Counted from the first letter of the stretch, positions 46,702-56,632 are shown. The stretch is DNA of 64,000 bases from Marinobacter sp. SS13-12 (GCF_030227115.1 NZ_JASSUA010000001.1:2480001-2544000); one strand, 5' to 3'. Notes: generated by a model from the letters alone, not told the origin. Program-made: numbers and translations.

Positions 46702-48180
46702 TCAGCTGCGCTGCTGGTTGAGCCTGGCCGACACCTGGGACAGGCGTTCGGTAACGACCTGCCTGAGAGGCGCGCCAGCTGGCAGCCGTTCCTGGGCCTG
46801 GCGCAACTGACGCTGGGCTGACTCCAGGTCTCCCATCAGAATGTCGTGCTCGGCACGGGCCCGGTGAACACCCACAATATTTCGGGCCATTCCCTCGGCC
46901 TCCGCAAGCCGAAGCCACAGGTGCTCTTTTTGTGGTAACTCCCGTGTCAACTGGTGCAGATAATCCGCGGCACGTTTTCCGTTACCGTCCTCGATTTCCA
47001 CCCGGGCCAGCATGTCGGTAATGGGATAGTTGCCCGGATTCCGGTCCAGCGCCTCTGCCAGCAGGCTGCGGGCCTGTTCAAGCTGCCCCTGTTCAATCAG
47101 GGCTTCCGCCAGGGTGACCTGGTAGGTAATTCGCCCCGGTGTGCTCTCAAGCAACCGCTCAAGTTCGGTGATTGCGTCGTTGTAGTTGCCGGCGTTCAGC
47201 AAGGCCACGGCAAGCCCGTAGCGTACCGCATCGGGTTTTTCGGTATCCGGGCGCTCCAGGTAATCCCGGAAGGTCTCCACCGCCACCTGCGGCGACTTGG
47301 CGTAGCGTACCTGGAGGCGTGCTCGAACCAGGTGGTATTCCTGGGCGTCGACCACATCCCGGCGAGGGTATTGCTCGGCACGATTGCGGGTGTCAGAAAC
47401 CCGGCTCTGGGTAAGTGGGTGAGTAGACAGATACTCTGGCACCCGATTTCCCTGGAGCCGGTTCTGGCGCATCATGATTTCGAACATTTCCGGCATGCCC
47501 CTCGGGTCGAGGCCTGAATCGGCCAGTATTTCCATGCCGATACGGTCGGCTTCCTGCTCGTGGGCGCGGCTGTAGGCAAGCATGTTCTGTATTGCCAGTG
47601 CCTGGGTGCCGGCAATGGCGGCTATTCCGATGTCCGACTGGGTCACCGCTGACAATACGATACCCGCGATCATGCCGGCAATCGTCAACGGCGCGCTGGC
47701 TTCCTGCTGCTCAAGACGCCGGGCAAAATGACGCTGGCTCAGGTGTGCCAGTTCGTGGGCGAGTACCGAAGCAAACTGCTGCTCACTGCTGGCGTTCAGG
47801 AATAAGCCACCGTTAACGCCGACGATGTTGCCCGGCACCGCAAACGCGTTGATGTCCGGGCTGTCGATAATGGCCAGCGTGAGGTCACTGCTGGAAAGCG
47901 GTGCAGACGGAACCAGCTGGTAAATAATCGAGCTGAGATAGTCGTAGACCAGCGGGTCGGTGATCTGCGGCGCCGACCGGCGGATAGACGTCATGACCTG
48001 GCGGCCGATATCGGCTTCCTGCTGGCCGGAAATCAGCCCGCCACCGGCTCCACCGATGGAGGGTAGGGTGCTGTCCGGGGATTGGGCCAGCGCTCCACCT
48101 GAAAACACGGTCACCAATAGCATCAGCGTGAATGCCACTACTCCCTGCCAGGGCGCAGGGCTTCGATCTGTCGGGGTCAT
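46702..48180 (-). CDS. bepA: Periplasmic M48 metalloprotease/chaperone BepA-like
   Basis: Outer-membrane quality-control protease of the YfgC/BepA family; assists LptD assembly and degrades stalled barrels in E. coli. The 492-residue protein has a signal peptide (cleavage near GGALAQS) and a zinc site HELAH in VLAHELAHLSQRH. The third ligand is in AHEQEADRIGME, and a C-terminal TPR array covers about residues 290-490 (ALLNAGNYNDAITELERLLE, ALIEQGQLEQARSLLAEAL). Start ATG 48180 is chosen because the upstream open frame overlaps tusA and lacks similarity. Divergent from tusA. Confidence 0.93.
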   Translation of the reverse strand: MTPTDRSPAPWQGVVAFTLMLLVTVFSGGALAQSPDSTLPSIGGAGGGLISGQQEADIGRQVMTSIRRSAPQITDPLVYDYLSSIIYQLVPSAPLSSSDLTLAIIDSPDINAFAVPGNIVGVNGGLFLNASSEQQFASVLAHELAHLSQRHFARRLEQQEASAPLTIAGMIAGIVLSAVTQSDIGIAAIAGTQALAIQNMLAYSRAHEQEADRIGMEILADSGLDPRGMPEMFEIMMRQNRLQGNRVPEYLSTHPLTQSRVSDTRNRAEQYPRRDVVDAQEYHLVRARLQVRYAKSPQVAVETFRDYLERPDTEKPDAVRYGLAVALLNAGNYNDAITELERLLESTPGRITYQVTLAEALIEQGQLEQARSLLAEALDRNPGNYPITDMLARVEIEDGNGKRAADYLHQLTRELPQKEHLWLRLAEAEGMARNIVGVHRARAEHDILMGDLESAQRQLRQAQERLPAGAPLRQVVTERLSQVSARLNQQRS

Positions 48181-48334
48181 GGATGGGCAGTGTCCCTTGT
48201 CATGTGATTTCGTCAGACAGCATTGTGCCACTGAAAGTTCGCTTCTGTGTGGCCCGTTACGATTGTGATGCATTAAAGTAACACTGTCGGCATAATGCCG
48301 GCTCTTCTTTTGACCATACGGGTATCTGGTTGTC

Positions 48335-48562
48335 ATGGCTGATCGAACACTTGATGCATCGGGGCTTCGCTGCCCCATGCCGTTACTCAAAACCAAGCTC
48401 GAACTGAACAGCATGTCCCCCGGCCAGGAGCTGGAAGTGATTGCCACCGACGCCGGGTCGGCTCGGGATATTCCCGCGTTTCTCAGGTTGTCTGCCCATG
48501 AGCTGGTCAGTTCATCCGAACAGGGTGGTAACTTCACCTTTGTGATAAAGTGCGGCGGCTAA
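48335..48562 (+). CDS. tusA: TusA-family sulfurtransferase
   Basis: A 75-residue sulfur carrier protein. The active-site Cys13 is in the family motif GLRCPMPLLKTK (CPxP) near the N-terminus, and the two-layer alpha/beta fold is evident in ELEVIATDAGSARDIPAFL. TusA relays persulfide sulfur to tRNA 2-thiouridylation and to molybdenum-cofactor enzymes; other family members serve sulfur oxidation. In P. aeruginosa a similar gene sits next to the bepA homologue. Divergent from bepA with 154 bases between starts. Confidence 0.9.
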   Translation: MADRTLDASGLRCPMPLLKTKLELNSMSPGQELEVIATDAGSARDIPAFLRLSAHELVSSSEQGGNFTFVIKCGG

Positions 48563-48592
48563 GCCTGCAGTGGTGACCATTCGGAGTTGTTC

Positions 48593-49657
48593 ATGATCAG
48601 AATTTTACGTGGTCTGGCCCACAAATACTTTTCAGATGAAGAAGCCGTCATTCTTTTCCTGCTGATATTGGCAGGGATTGTTTTTGTCATTCTGTTCGGC
48701 GCCATGCTGGCTCCCGCCATTGCCGCAGTCATCGTTGCATTCATTCTGCAGGGACTGGTTACCAAGCTTAACAAGATGGGTGTCCCGGAAATCGTCTCTA
48801 TCATCGGGGTGTTCCTGATATTTCTTGGTGTTCTGATCGGGTTCCTGTTCGGTCTGCTGCCACTGATCTGGACCCAGGTGACCTCTCTTGCCGGCGAAGC
48901 TCCACGCATATTCCGGGAAATGCAGTCCTACCTGGAGGTGCTTCCCCAACAGTATCCCACGCTGATCTCCATGGAGGGTATCAACACCATCTACAATCAG
49001 GTGACCACCGAAGCCGGACGGATGACCCAGTGGTTGGTGTCGTTCTCGCTGGCCAGCATTCCTGATCTGGTTGCCCTGCTGATCTACATGGTGCTGTTGC
49101 CGATCCTGGTGTTTTTCTTCCTCAAGGACCGCCGCTTTCTTCTGGATTCCATCTCCCGCATGCTGCCGTCCCAGCGCCCGATGATGGTCAGAATATGGAA
49201 TGAAGTGAATCTGCAGTGTGCCAACTATGTACGGGGCAAGGCGGTGGAGATTCTTATTGTGGGCGGGGTAACCTATGTATCTTTCAAGTTACTGGGTATG
49301 CCCTATGCGGCCTTGCTGTCCCTGATGGTCGGCCTGAGTGTCGTTATTCCCTATATCGGCGCTGCGGTTGTCACCATTCCGGTTGCCATGATTGCCCTGT
49401 TTGCCTTTGGCTGGGGCAGTGACTTTATCTGGGTCATGGTGGCCTATGGCATCATCCAGGCGCTGGACGGTAATGTTCTGGTGCCGGTATTGTTCTCGGA
49501 AGTGAACAACCTGCATCCTGTGGCTATTATTATTGCAGTCCTGTTCTTCGGTGGTATCTGGGGGCTTTGGGGCGTTTTCTTTGCGATCCCCCTGGCAACC
49601 ATGCTCAAGGCCATATTCTCGGCCTGGCCGGTGAAAGATCAGCAGGCACCGACATGA
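48593..49657 (+). CDS. perM: AI-2E family (PerM-like) membrane protein
   Basis: A 354-residue polytopic inner-membrane protein of the AI-2E/PerM family. Helix pairs lie near the N-terminus (AVILFLLILAGIVFVILFGA; EIVSIIGVFLIFLGVLIGFL), a mid-region helix at about 160, and a C-terminal bundle (PYAALLSLMVGLSVVIPYIG, GGIWGLWGVFFAIPLATML). The conserved VIPYIGA and GxxWGxxGxxxAxP segments are hallmarks. Members export small molecules or act as Na+/H+ antiporters; the substrate is unknown here. GGAG lies six bases before ATG 48593; a TTG at 48587 is a weaker start. Confidence 0.85.
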   Translation: MIRILRGLAHKYFSDEEAVILFLLILAGIVFVILFGAMLAPAIAAVIVAFILQGLVTKLNKMGVPEIVSIIGVFLIFLGVLIGFLFGLLPLIWTQVTSLAGEAPRIFREMQSYLEVLPQQYPTLISMEGINTIYNQVTTEAGRMTQWLVSFSLASIPDLVALLIYMVLLPILVFFFLKDRRFLLDSISRMLPSQRPMMVRIWNEVNLQCANYVRGKAVEILIVGGVTYVSFKLLGMPYAALLSLMVGLSVVIPYIGAAVVTIPVAMIALFAFGWGSDFIWVMVAYGIIQALDGNVLVPVLFSEVNNLHPVAIIIAVLFFGGIWGLWGVFFAIPLATMLKAIFSAWPVKDQQAPT

Positions 49658-49729
49658 CAACTCCTTTAATTCCCTTGTGTCAGTGGGTGCCCAACATTAC
49701 CATATCGTTTTTATTCGTACGGAGCTTTT

Positions 49730-50605
49730 ATGATTACGGGTAGCCTTGTCGCATTGGTCACGCCCATGCATTCCGATGGCAGCATCCATTGGGAGCAGCT
49801 TGATACGTTGGTGGACTTTCATCTGGACAACGGGACACATGGCATCGTGGCTGTTGGTACGACGGGTGAATCCGCAACGCTGGACCCGGACGAACACATG
49901 CGGGTCATCGGGCACATCATAAAACGCGTTAATGGCCGCATCCCGGTTATTGCCGGTACCGGTGGCAACAGCACCCGTGAAGCCATAGAGCTGACCGAAG
50001 CAGCCCACAAGCTGGGTGCGGACGCCTGCCTGCTGGTTGTACCCTATTACAACAAGCCTACTCAGGAAGGGCTTTACCGCCACTTCAAGACCATCGCCGA
50101 AGCGGTTCCGGTTAACCAGATCCTGTACAACGTGCCCGGGCGTACAGCCTGCGACATGCTCAATGAAACCGTTGAACGCCTTGCAGACATCCCGAACATC
50201 ATCGGCATCAAGGATGCCACCGGCAACATTCCCCGCGGCGCCGAGCTGATCGAAGCCGTCAAAGGGCGGCTGGTGGTCTACTCCGGTGATGACGCAACCG
50301 CAGCCGGGCTTATGCTGGCCGGCGGCAAAGGCAATGTGTCGGTAACCGCCAACGTTGCACCCCGAGCCATGGCGGCACTGTGTGAAGCGGCTATCGCAGG
50401 TGATCAGGAGGAAACCGACAGGCTCAATGAACTGCTGATGCCGTTGAACCGGAAGCTCTTCCTCGAAGCGAATCCCATTCCCGTGAAATGGGCCCTGCAT
50501 CGAATGGGAATGATTGGTGAGGGCATTCGCCTGCCGCTTACCCCGCTGAGCGACAAGTTCCACGACGAAGTGGAAGAAGCATTGAGAGCCTCTGGCGTAC
50601 TCTGA
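49730..50605 (+). CDS. dapA: 4-hydroxy-tetrahydrodipicolinate synthase DapA
   Basis: Condenses pyruvate with aspartate semialdehyde, the first committed step to meso-DAP and lysine. The 291-residue TIM-barrel protein has the Schiff-base Lys161 in [10 protein letters not shown]. The catalytic Tyr is in [12 protein letters not shown], and GTTGESATL is at the substrate entrance. The ribosome site GGAG is six bases before the ATG. bamC follows after 37 bases, the dapA-bamC pairing found across gammaproteobacteria. Confidence 0.96.
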   Translation: MITGSLVALVTPMHSDGSIHWEQLDTLVDFHLDNGTHGIVAVGTTGESATLDPDEHMRVIGHIIKRVNGRIPVIAGTGGNSTREAIELTEAAHKLGADACLLVVPYYNKPTQEGLYRHFKTIAEAVPVNQILYNVPGRTACDMLNETVERLADIPNIIGIKDATGNIPRGAELIEAVKGRLVVYSGDDATAAGLMLAGGKGNVSVTANVAPRAMAALCEAAIAGDQEETDRLNELLMPLNRKLFLEANPIPVKWALHRMGMIGEGIRLPLTPLSDKFHDEVEEALRASGVL

Positions 50606-50642
50606 GTCGGGCTGTATCATCTATCGTAACTGGAGTCGCCTG

Positions 50643-51740
50643 ATGGCGTTTAGGTTCAGGACAGAAAACACAAGATCCGCACATTTCATCAGGCCCCTTT
50701 CGGGCCTGATGCTTGTTTTGGCCCTCGCTGGCTGTAGCTTTATTGAAGACCGATCCGAGCGCTACGTTGACGAACCCGAAGGTACACCGCTGAAACTCCC
50801 GCCATCCGCGGATGAGGGGAAGTTCACACAGGTGATGCCCATCCGTGAGATCAACGCCGCGGATTCTGGTCGCATGTACCGTGACAGCATTCCTAATCCT
50901 CCCGACATGACCTCCGACATCCTCGATGAGAATTACGTTGTCGAGGAACTGGACGGTCAGGTGTGGCTGCTGGTAAACGATGTGCCGGGCAGGCTGTGGC
51001 CAGCGGTGACCACCTATATGAACGAGAATGGGCTTGGTGTGGCCCATGACAGCCCTCAACTGGGGCTGATTCAGAGTGAGCTTGTCAACTTCAGCAAACA
51101 GGCAAGGGAGCTGCTTGAGCTTCCGGACAACCCGGACGGTCAGGAGGCCCGGATTGTGGTGCAGGCGCGCATTGCACCGGGTGTTCGGCGCAAAACCACC
51201 GAGATCCAGTTCCGCACCTTCGAGGTTGAGGATGATCCGGACGAGCTGCTCCCATGGGGCGACCGCGACCGGCGCAGCGAGGAGCAGCTAAGCACCAGCA
51301 AGGTTCTGCTGGATGATCTGGCAGAGCACCTGAAGAACCGCGAAGACAGCAAATCCTACTCTCGCGCTGCGCTGGGCATGGTCAGTGAGCCGCTTGTCCG
51401 CCTGGTGTCAGACGATGACACTCCGCAGCAGATCGTCATGAGCCTGGATTATGGTCGTGCCTGGGCAGAGGTGAGGCGCTCACTGGATGAAGCCGGCGTG
51501 CCGGTAGTGGATCTGAACCGCGACGAGGGCTATTTCTTCGTAGACTTCCGACCGGAATCAGAGCGCGAGCCCGGCTGGTTCAGCTGGTTCTCCGACGATC
51601 CCGAGCCTGAACACAGCTTTGACGTGCGGCTGGACGAAAGCGGGAGCGATATCGTGGTGACAGTCAACCGCGCCGAGGACTATACCGGCGATGACCGATC
51701 CCCGGAGCTGTTGTCCGAACTGTTCGAATACCTTTACTAA
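50643..51740 (+). CDS. bamC: Outer-membrane assembly lipoprotein BamC (NlpB)
   Basis: Lipoprotein subunit of the BAM complex that inserts outer-membrane barrels. The 365-residue precursor has a long N-terminal region and a lipobox LALAGC placing the lipidated Cys at residue 31. An unstructured segment follows that in E. coli contacts BamD. Two helix-grip domains come next, the first near VWLLVNDVPGRLWPAVTTYM and the second near YGRAWAEVRRSLDEAGVPVV. The charge-rich insert EVEDDPDELLPWGDRDRR is notable. Located between dapA and purC as in Pseudomonas. Confidence 0.92.
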   Translation: MAFRFRTENTRSAHFIRPLSGLMLVLALAGCSFIEDRSERYVDEPEGTPLKLPPSADEGKFTQVMPIREINAADSGRMYRDSIPNPPDMTSDILDENYVVEELDGQVWLLVNDVPGRLWPAVTTYMNENGLGVAHDSPQLGLIQSELVNFSKQARELLELPDNPDGQEARIVVQARIAPGVRRKTTEIQFRTFEVEDDPDELLPWGDRDRRSEEQLSTSKVLLDDLAEHLKNREDSKSYSRAALGMVSEPLVRLVSDDDTPQQIVMSLDYGRAWAEVRRSLDEAGVPVVDLNRDEGYFFVDFRPESEREPGWFSWFSDDPEPEHSFDVRLDESGSDIVVTVNRAEDYTGDDRSPELLSELFEYLY

Positions 51741-51785
51741 TAGCAAGCAGTACCCGCGCAGTGCGGGTGCACCCGGAGACCCGAG

Positions 51786-52499
51786 ATGGAAAAGCGTGAA
51801 GAACTTTACGCAGGCAAGGCCAAATCTGTTTACCGCACCGACGATCCCGATCGTTTCGTTATGGTGTTTCGCGATGATACGTCCGCGTTCGATGGTGAGA
51901 AAAAAGAGCAGCTGAACCGCAAGGGCATGGTCAACAACCGCTTCAATGCCTTTATCATGGAAAAACTGGAAGCGGCCGGTGTTCCCACTCACTTTGAAGG
52001 CCTGCTGTCTGATACCGAGTCGCTGGTCAAGAAGCTGGACATGATCCCGGTGGAGTGCGTGGTCCGGAATATTTCTGCTGGTAGCCTTTGTCGTCGCCTG
52101 GGGGTGGAAGAAGGGCTGGAACTGAATCCGCCCACCTTCGAACTGTTCCTGAAAAATGACGCCATGCACGACCCCATGGTGAATGAGTCACTGGCGGTCA
52201 GTTTTGGCTGGGCGAACGCCGACGAACTTGCCAGAATGAAAGAACTGACGTATCAGGTGAACGATGTTCTCAAGGCGTTGTTCGACGAAGCCGGCATGCT
52301 GCTGGTGGACTATAAACTTGAATTCGGCCGCGCAGGCGGTGAGATAGTCCTCGGGGACGAGTTCAGCCCCGATGGCTGCCGTATCTGGGACAGGGAAACC
52401 CGCAAGAAAATGGACAAGGACCGTTTTCGTCAGGGACTGGGCGATGTAATCGAGACTTACGAAGAGGTGGGTCGTCGGCTCGGTATCAGTTTTGACTGA
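51786..52499 (+). CDS. purC: SAICAR synthetase PurC
   Basis: Ligates aspartate to CAIR with ATP in purine synthesis. The 237-residue protein is the standard bacterial form: [20 protein letters not shown] at the N-terminus, [16 protein letters not shown] for [12 protein letters not shown] and the SAICAR signature segments [10 protein letters not shown] and [15 protein letters not shown] hairpin ACCCGC/GCGGGT lies at 51752-51768 just upstream, after the bamC stop; it has no T-run. Possibly co-transcribed with bamC. Confidence 0.96.
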   Translation: MEKREELYAGKAKSVYRTDDPDRFVMVFRDDTSAFDGEKKEQLNRKGMVNNRFNAFIMEKLEAAGVPTHFEGLLSDTESLVKKLDMIPVECVVRNISAGSLCRRLGVEEGLELNPPTFELFLKNDAMHDPMVNESLAVSFGWANADELARMKELTYQVNDVLKALFDEAGMLLVDYKLEFGRAGGEIVLGDEFSPDGCRIWDRETRKKMDKDRFRQGLGDVIETYEEVGRRLGISFD

Positions 52500-52533
52500 T
52501 GCGTCACAACCAACAAACAGAAACAGGTGTCAT

Positions 52534-53262
52534 ATGCGTAAATTGATTCTCGCCCTCGGCGGCTCACTGATTATTGCCGCTCCCGCGGTCTCTGCCGATG
52601 TGATCGGTGTGGGTGCCAACATCAGCTACTGGGATTCTGATTTGTCCGGCAAGGCCGGAAAAAATAACGATGTAGTCGATATTGAGAACGACCTGAATCT
52701 TGACAGTGACACCAACGCTAATTTGAGTGCCTATTTTGAGCACCCGGTGCCGTTGCTGCCAAACGTACGTCTGAACTATACCCGGATTGAGCAAAGCGGC
52801 AGTGGCGAAGTGTCCACCCAGTATGACCTGGTTTCCGGAGATGTAGATTCGGACCTGGATCTGACACAGTTCGACGTCACCCTCTATTATGAAGTACTGG
52901 ATAACTGGGCGAACCTGGATCTCGGGATTACCGCTCGCGATCTTGATGGCGAGCTGATCGTACGCGAGAAAGTCTCCAACGGTCGCGTCAGCAAGACCGA
53001 GATCAATGGTGTTGTCCCCATGGGCTACCTTGCAGCCCGTTTTGACCTGCCATTCACCGGCGTTTCTGTGGGCGGCGAAGCCAACCTGATCAGCTTCGAC
53101 GGCGATTCGATCTACGACTACAACGCCTATGGCCAGTACGAAGTATCGCTGTTGCAGCTTCGCGCCGGCTATCGCCAGATCAGCATCGATTACGAAGACA
53201 GCGACGACCGTCTGGATATTGAACTGGGTGGCCCGTTTGTGAGTGCCGGGCTGACCTTCTGA
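52534..53262 (+). CDS. TIGR04219-like outer-membrane beta-barrel protein
   Basis: A 242-residue exported protein. The signal peptide [20 protein letters not shown] is cut near VSA-D. The mature part has regularly alternating amphipathic strands with Asp-rich turns ([46 protein letters not shown]) and ends with the aromatic strand [10 protein letters not shown]. This matches the TIGR04219 type of small barrels in marine gammaproteobacteria. The ATG at 52534 is chosen because it starts a proper signal sequence; a GTG-like extension back into purC is not credible. Function unknown. Confidence 0.8.
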   Translation: MRKLILALGGSLIIAAPAVSADVIGVGANISYWDSDLSGKAGKNNDVVDIENDLNLDSDTNANLSAYFEHPVPLLPNVRLNYTRIEQSGSGEVSTQYDLVSGDVDSDLDLTQFDVTLYYEVLDNWANLDLGITARDLDGELIVREKVSNGRVSKTEINGVVPMGYLAARFDLPFTGVSVGGEANLISFDGDSIYDYNAYGQYEVSLLQLRAGYRQISIDYEDSDDRLDIELGGPFVSAGLTF

Positions 53263-53282
53263 AGGAACAGGGAGAAACGACT

Positions 53283-54290
53283 TTGAAAATTCTGGTTACG
53301 GGTACGGCGGGCTTTATCGGCTCCCATCTGGCGCATCGGCTGCTTGACCGCGGTGATGAAGTGATCGGCGTGGATAACGTCAATGATTACTACGATCCCA
53401 CTCTCAAAGAAGCGCGCCTGGAACGCCTGACCTGTAAGCCGGGGTTCACCGAAGTCCGCAAGGATGTGGCAGACAGATCTGCCATGGAAGCGCTGTTCCG
53501 GGAGCAAAAGCCGGAACGGGTGGTTCACCTGGCAGCCCAGGCGGGCGTTCGGTATTCTCTGGAAAATCCCCATGCCTATATCGACGCCAACCTGGTGGGC
53601 TTTACCAACATCCTTGAGGGCTGTCGCCACAATGATGTGAAGCACCTTGTGTACGCTTCCAGCAGCTCCGTATACGGCGCCAACGAAACCATGCCGTTCT
53701 CCGTGCATGACAACGTGGACCACCCCCTGAGCCTGTATGCGGCCTCCAAGAAAGCCAACGAGCTGATGGCCCATACCTACAGCCACCTGTATAACATGCC
53801 TACCACCGGCCTGAGGTTCTTTACCGTGTATGGCCCCTGGGGTCGTCCGGACATGGCGCTGTTCATCTTCACCAAAAAAATCCTGGCAGGTGAGCCCATT
53901 GACGTGTTCAACCACGGCAATCACAGAAGGGACTTCACCTACATCGATGACATCGTGGAAGGGGTTATCAGAACCCTGGACAACGTTGCCACGGCCAACC
54001 CCCAGTGGAGCGGCGAAAAGCCGGATCCGGGCACCAGCAAGGCGCCTTACCGCCTGTACAACATCGGTAGTAACAACCCGGTAGAATTATCCCGCTTCAT
54101 TGAAATCATCGAAGAGCGCGTTGGCAAGAAGGCGGAGAAAAATCTGCTACCCCTGCAGCCGGGTGACGTACCGGCCACCTACGCCAATGTGGACGACCTG
54201 ATCAGCGATGTTGGCTACAAACCGTCTACCACGGTGGAAGAGGGCATTGCCAACTTTGTGGACTGGTATCGGGACTTCTATAAGGTTTGA
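53283..54290 (+). CDS. UDP-glucuronate 4-epimerase-type NAD-dependent epimerase
   Basis: A 335-residue extended SDR that most resembles the LspL/CapI/WbnF group, which converts UDP-glucuronate to UDP-galacturonate. NAD motif GTAGFIGSH (residues 7-15), the [16 protein letters not shown] segment, SSSSVYG, catalytic YAASK and the family marker [17 protein letters not shown] are all present. The start is TTG at 53283, giving [10 protein letters not shown], with GGGAGAA upstream. It stands alone rather than in an obvious polysaccharide cluster. Ugd at 32872 would supply its substrate. It is followed by a strong terminator. Confidence 0.88.
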   Translation: MKILVTGTAGFIGSHLAHRLLDRGDEVIGVDNVNDYYDPTLKEARLERLTCKPGFTEVRKDVADRSAMEALFREQKPERVVHLAAQAGVRYSLENPHAYIDANLVGFTNILEGCRHNDVKHLVYASSSSVYGANETMPFSVHDNVDHPLSLYAASKKANELMAHTYSHLYNMPTTGLRFFTVYGPWGRPDMALFIFTKKILAGEPIDVFNHGNHRRDFTYIDDIVEGVIRTLDNVATANPQWSGEKPDPGTSKAPYRLYNIGSNNPVELSRFIEIIEERVGKKAEKNLLPLQPGDVPATYANVDDLISDVGYKPSTTVEEGIANFVDWYRDFYKV

Positions 54291-54309
54291 GAAAGCAGTC
54301 AGCAATAAA

Positions 54310-54345
54310 AAAACGGCGACCTGCAAGGTCGCCGTTTTACTTTTC
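54310..54345. terminator. Bidirectional terminator between the epimerase and PEP-CTERM genes
   Basis: A nine-base perfect stem ACGGCGACC/GGTCGCCGT with loop TGCAA has A-rich and T-rich flanks and can end both convergent transcripts. Confidence 0.85.
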
Positions 54346-54362
54346 TTCAGGTCTACCCGTGA

Positions 54363-55211
54363 TCAGAGAGTGCGCCGGCGACGCACAAAGCCAAGGCCGG
54401 CCAATCCAATGCCGAGCAGGGCAAGAGAACCCGGTTCGGGTACCTGAACCGGGTTGTCAACGCCGCCACTACGTGCTGAAAACACATAACGGCCATCAAC
54501 ATCCGAATTCAGACGGCTCGATATCAAGGCGTTAGGGCCGCCATCAATGAAGGCGCCGTTAACCGCCGAGCCGGATAACTCAAAAAATGTTCCCGGATCT
54601 CCGGTACCATTTGAATACCCGACCCGGGCAGAGCTTCCACCGAGACCATCCGGATCGCTGCCACTGGCTGTGCCCGCTTCCCACTCTATCTGGTCATAGT
54701 TGAAAATGAAGTCGAAATCACCGCTGGCAATATCGGATCGATCCACCAGAATCAACTGGAAACTATTGCGGTTTGTATGGGCGGTATTGCTGGGGTAGTA
54801 ATCGACATCAATCCAGTTCACCCCGAACGCATCACGCCCTTCGTACATGCCGGTACCATAGGTGACTGGTTCGCCAGCGGACCTTGTATCGACGTCGGAG
54901 AAGAAGGGTGCAATGATCTGCTGGCCGGTTGAGGTCAGGTCAAAAGGTGTGAAGGTCGAGAGATCGGAACCGAAGGTCACGTTGCCATTGTTATTAACAT
55001 ACAGCTCGTTATGTTCGATGCCGAAAAAGTTGGCGGTAAAGCCAATATTAACGGGGCCATCCGAGCCGTCGTCGTTGCGGGCGAGGGTATTGGTATTGAA
55101 TCCTGAAACGATGGCGGCAGCATGCGCGCCTGCGGGTACTGCCAACGATGACAGCCCAATGGTAAGAGAAAGTGCAGTGACACTTAGCGCTTTTGCTAAA
55201 AACCTATCCAT
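54363..55211 (-). CDS. PEP-CTERM-anchored NIDO-domain surface protein
   Basis: A 282-residue exported protein. Signal peptide near residues 1-31 (LSSLAVPAGAHAA). A nidogen-like (NIDO) domain follows: NIGFTANFFGIEHNELYVNN, IIAPFFSDVDTR and a closing DGRYVFSA. The C-terminal sorting signal VPEPGSLALLGIGLAGLGF-VRRRR has all PEP-CTERM parts: PEP, a hydrophobic helix and a basic tail. Such signals are cut by an exosortase and the proteins are linked with exopolysaccharide-producing biofilms. No exosortase gene is in this window. Asp/Asn/Gly-rich, like other calcium-dependent or surface proteins. Confidence 0.88.
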   Translation of the reverse strand: MDRFLAKALSVTALSLTIGLSSLAVPAGAHAAAIVSGFNTNTLARNDDGSDGPVNIGFTANFFGIEHNELYVNNNGNVTFGSDLSTFTPFDLTSTGQQIIAPFFSDVDTRSAGEPVTYGTGMYEGRDAFGVNWIDVDYYPSNTAHTNRNSFQLILVDRSDIASGDFDFIFNYDQIEWEAGTASGSDPDGLGGSSARVGYSNGTGDPGTFFELSGSAVNGAFIDGGPNALISSRLNSDVDGRYVFSARSGGVDNPVQVPEPGSLALLGIGLAGLGFVRRRRTL

Positions 55212-55245
55212 TTTAAATATCCTTATTTGTTACTGACTGGTCTCT

Positions 55246-55309
55246 ACAAGCGATGAATAGTTCTATCGCTTGTCGTCGAGTTGCAAATATGACACCAAGA
55301 ATGCAACTC
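55246..55309. promoter_or_regulatory. Two adjacent inverted repeats upstream of the PEP-CTERM gene
   Basis: ACAAGCGAT (55246-55254) pairs perfectly with ATCGCTTGT (55265-55273) across ten bases. GAGTTGCA (55278-55285) pairs with TGCAACTC (55302-55309) across sixteen. Both lie 35-100 bases upstream of the PEP-CTERM start in an AT-richer 239-base divergent region. No T-run follows either, so operators or leader-RNA structure are likelier than terminators. Confidence 0.5.
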
Positions 55310-55450
55310 ATTGATTTGTAGGAGTAAGTCATATATCTCTGAAGTTCCTGTCATGAGTACTGTAATAAAACCTGACATACTCACGCAGCAAACCTTTGGC
55401 AAACGAGTGTTGGGTGATACCGTGAGATTTTCGAACATGAGGGAGGAATT

Positions 55451-56440
55451 ATGGATACCCGATCTTTCGGAAACACAGATATTCAGGTGACACCGGTCGG
55501 CCTGGGCACCTGGGCCATCGGTGGCTGGATGTGGGGCGGCACTGATGAAGCCCAGTCCATTGACACCATTCACAGGGCGATCGACAAGGGTATCGGGCTG
55601 ATAGATACCGCGCCTGTATACGGATTCGGGCGTTCAGAGGAAATTGTGGGTAAAGCCCTGGCCGATGGGCGACGCGATCAGGTAGCGCTGGCCACCAAGG
55701 TTGCCCTGAACTGGAACGAGGATCATGACAAGGTCTGGCGTGATGCTACCGCAGCTCGCATAGAGCGGGAAGTTGAGGATTCGCTGAAACGCCTGCAAAC
55801 GGATCGGATCGACATCTATCAGATCCATTGGCCGGATCCGCAGACACCCGTGGAAGAGACTGCACGGGCAATGGAGAACCTCTATCAGGCGGGAAAGATC
55901 CGCGCCATTGGTGTCAGCAATTTCTCCCCTGCCCAGATGGAAGCATTCAGCAAAATTGTGCCCCTGCACAGTCTGCAGCCTCCCTATAATCTTTTCGAAC
56001 GGGAGATCGAACAGGACGTCCTTCCATATTGCCGGGAACACGGTATTGCAACCATCACTTACGGTGGCCTGTGCCGTGGTCTGCTGACCGGAAAAATGCG
56101 GGAAGATACCGAGTTTACCGGCGACGATCTGCGAAAGAACGATCCCAAGTTCCAGGGCGAACGTTATCGCCAATACCTGAGCGCCGTGGCGGAACTGGAC
56201 ACCTTTGCCCGTGAGCGTTATCAGAAAAATGTATTGGCATTGGCGCTTCGCTGGCTGGTTGATCAGCCGGGTGTCACAACAGCCCTATGGGGCGCAAGGC
56301 GGCCAGAGCAGCTTGATCCGGTTGGTGATATCGAAGGCTGGTCGCTGGACAGGGAAGCGTTTGACGCGATTGACGAGATTCTGACCAGGTGCATTAAGGA
56401 TCCCGTCGGGCCCGAGTTCATGGCGCCACCATCCCGGTAA
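55451..56440 (+). CDS. Aldo/keto reductase
   Basis: A 329-residue NADPH-dependent oxidoreductase of the AKR fold. The catalytic tetrad is recognisable: Asp and Tyr in IDTAPVYGFGRSEE, Lys in ALATKVAL and His in IYQIHWPDP. The cofactor end carries GVSNFSPAQME and a C-terminal TTALWGARRPEQL segment. It resembles general stress/YhdN-type AKRs acting on aldehydes or ketones; the substrate is unknown. Very strong ribosome site GGGAGG before ATG 55451. Monocistronic, closed by its own terminator. Confidence 0.88.
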   Translation: MDTRSFGNTDIQVTPVGLGTWAIGGWMWGGTDEAQSIDTIHRAIDKGIGLIDTAPVYGFGRSEEIVGKALADGRRDQVALATKVALNWNEDHDKVWRDATAARIEREVEDSLKRLQTDRIDIYQIHWPDPQTPVEETARAMENLYQAGKIRAIGVSNFSPAQMEAFSKIVPLHSLQPPYNLFEREIEQDVLPYCREHGIATITYGGLCRGLLTGKMREDTEFTGDDLRKNDPKFQGERYRQYLSAVAELDTFARERYQKNVLALALRWLVDQPGVTTALWGARRPEQLDPVGDIEGWSLDREAFDAIDEILTRCIKDPVGPEFMAPPSR

Positions 56441-56478
56441 CAGGGGCACGCTGGAGCTCCCCCGGGGCGACCAGACAC

Positions 56479-56516
56479 AAAAAAGCCGCTGAGGAATATC
56501 CATCAGCGGCTTTTTT
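56479..56516 (+). terminator. Rho-independent terminator after the aldo/keto reductase
   Basis: Perfect stem AAAAAAGCCGCTGA/TCAGCGGCTTTTTT with a ten-base loop. The A/T flanks let it serve the minus-strand tRNA-Val as well. Confidence 0.88.
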
Positions 56517-56535
56517 GTGGAATGTCTGGCAGGAA

Positions 56536-56612
<77 letters not shown>

Positions 56613-56632
56613 GTGTCCTGCAACGGGGACGA

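Noticed and set aside
48181..48537. N-terminal extension of the bepA frame over tusA
   Set aside because: The extension lacks similarity, precedes the signal peptide and overlaps the oppositely oriented tusA gene, so the start is placed at 48180.
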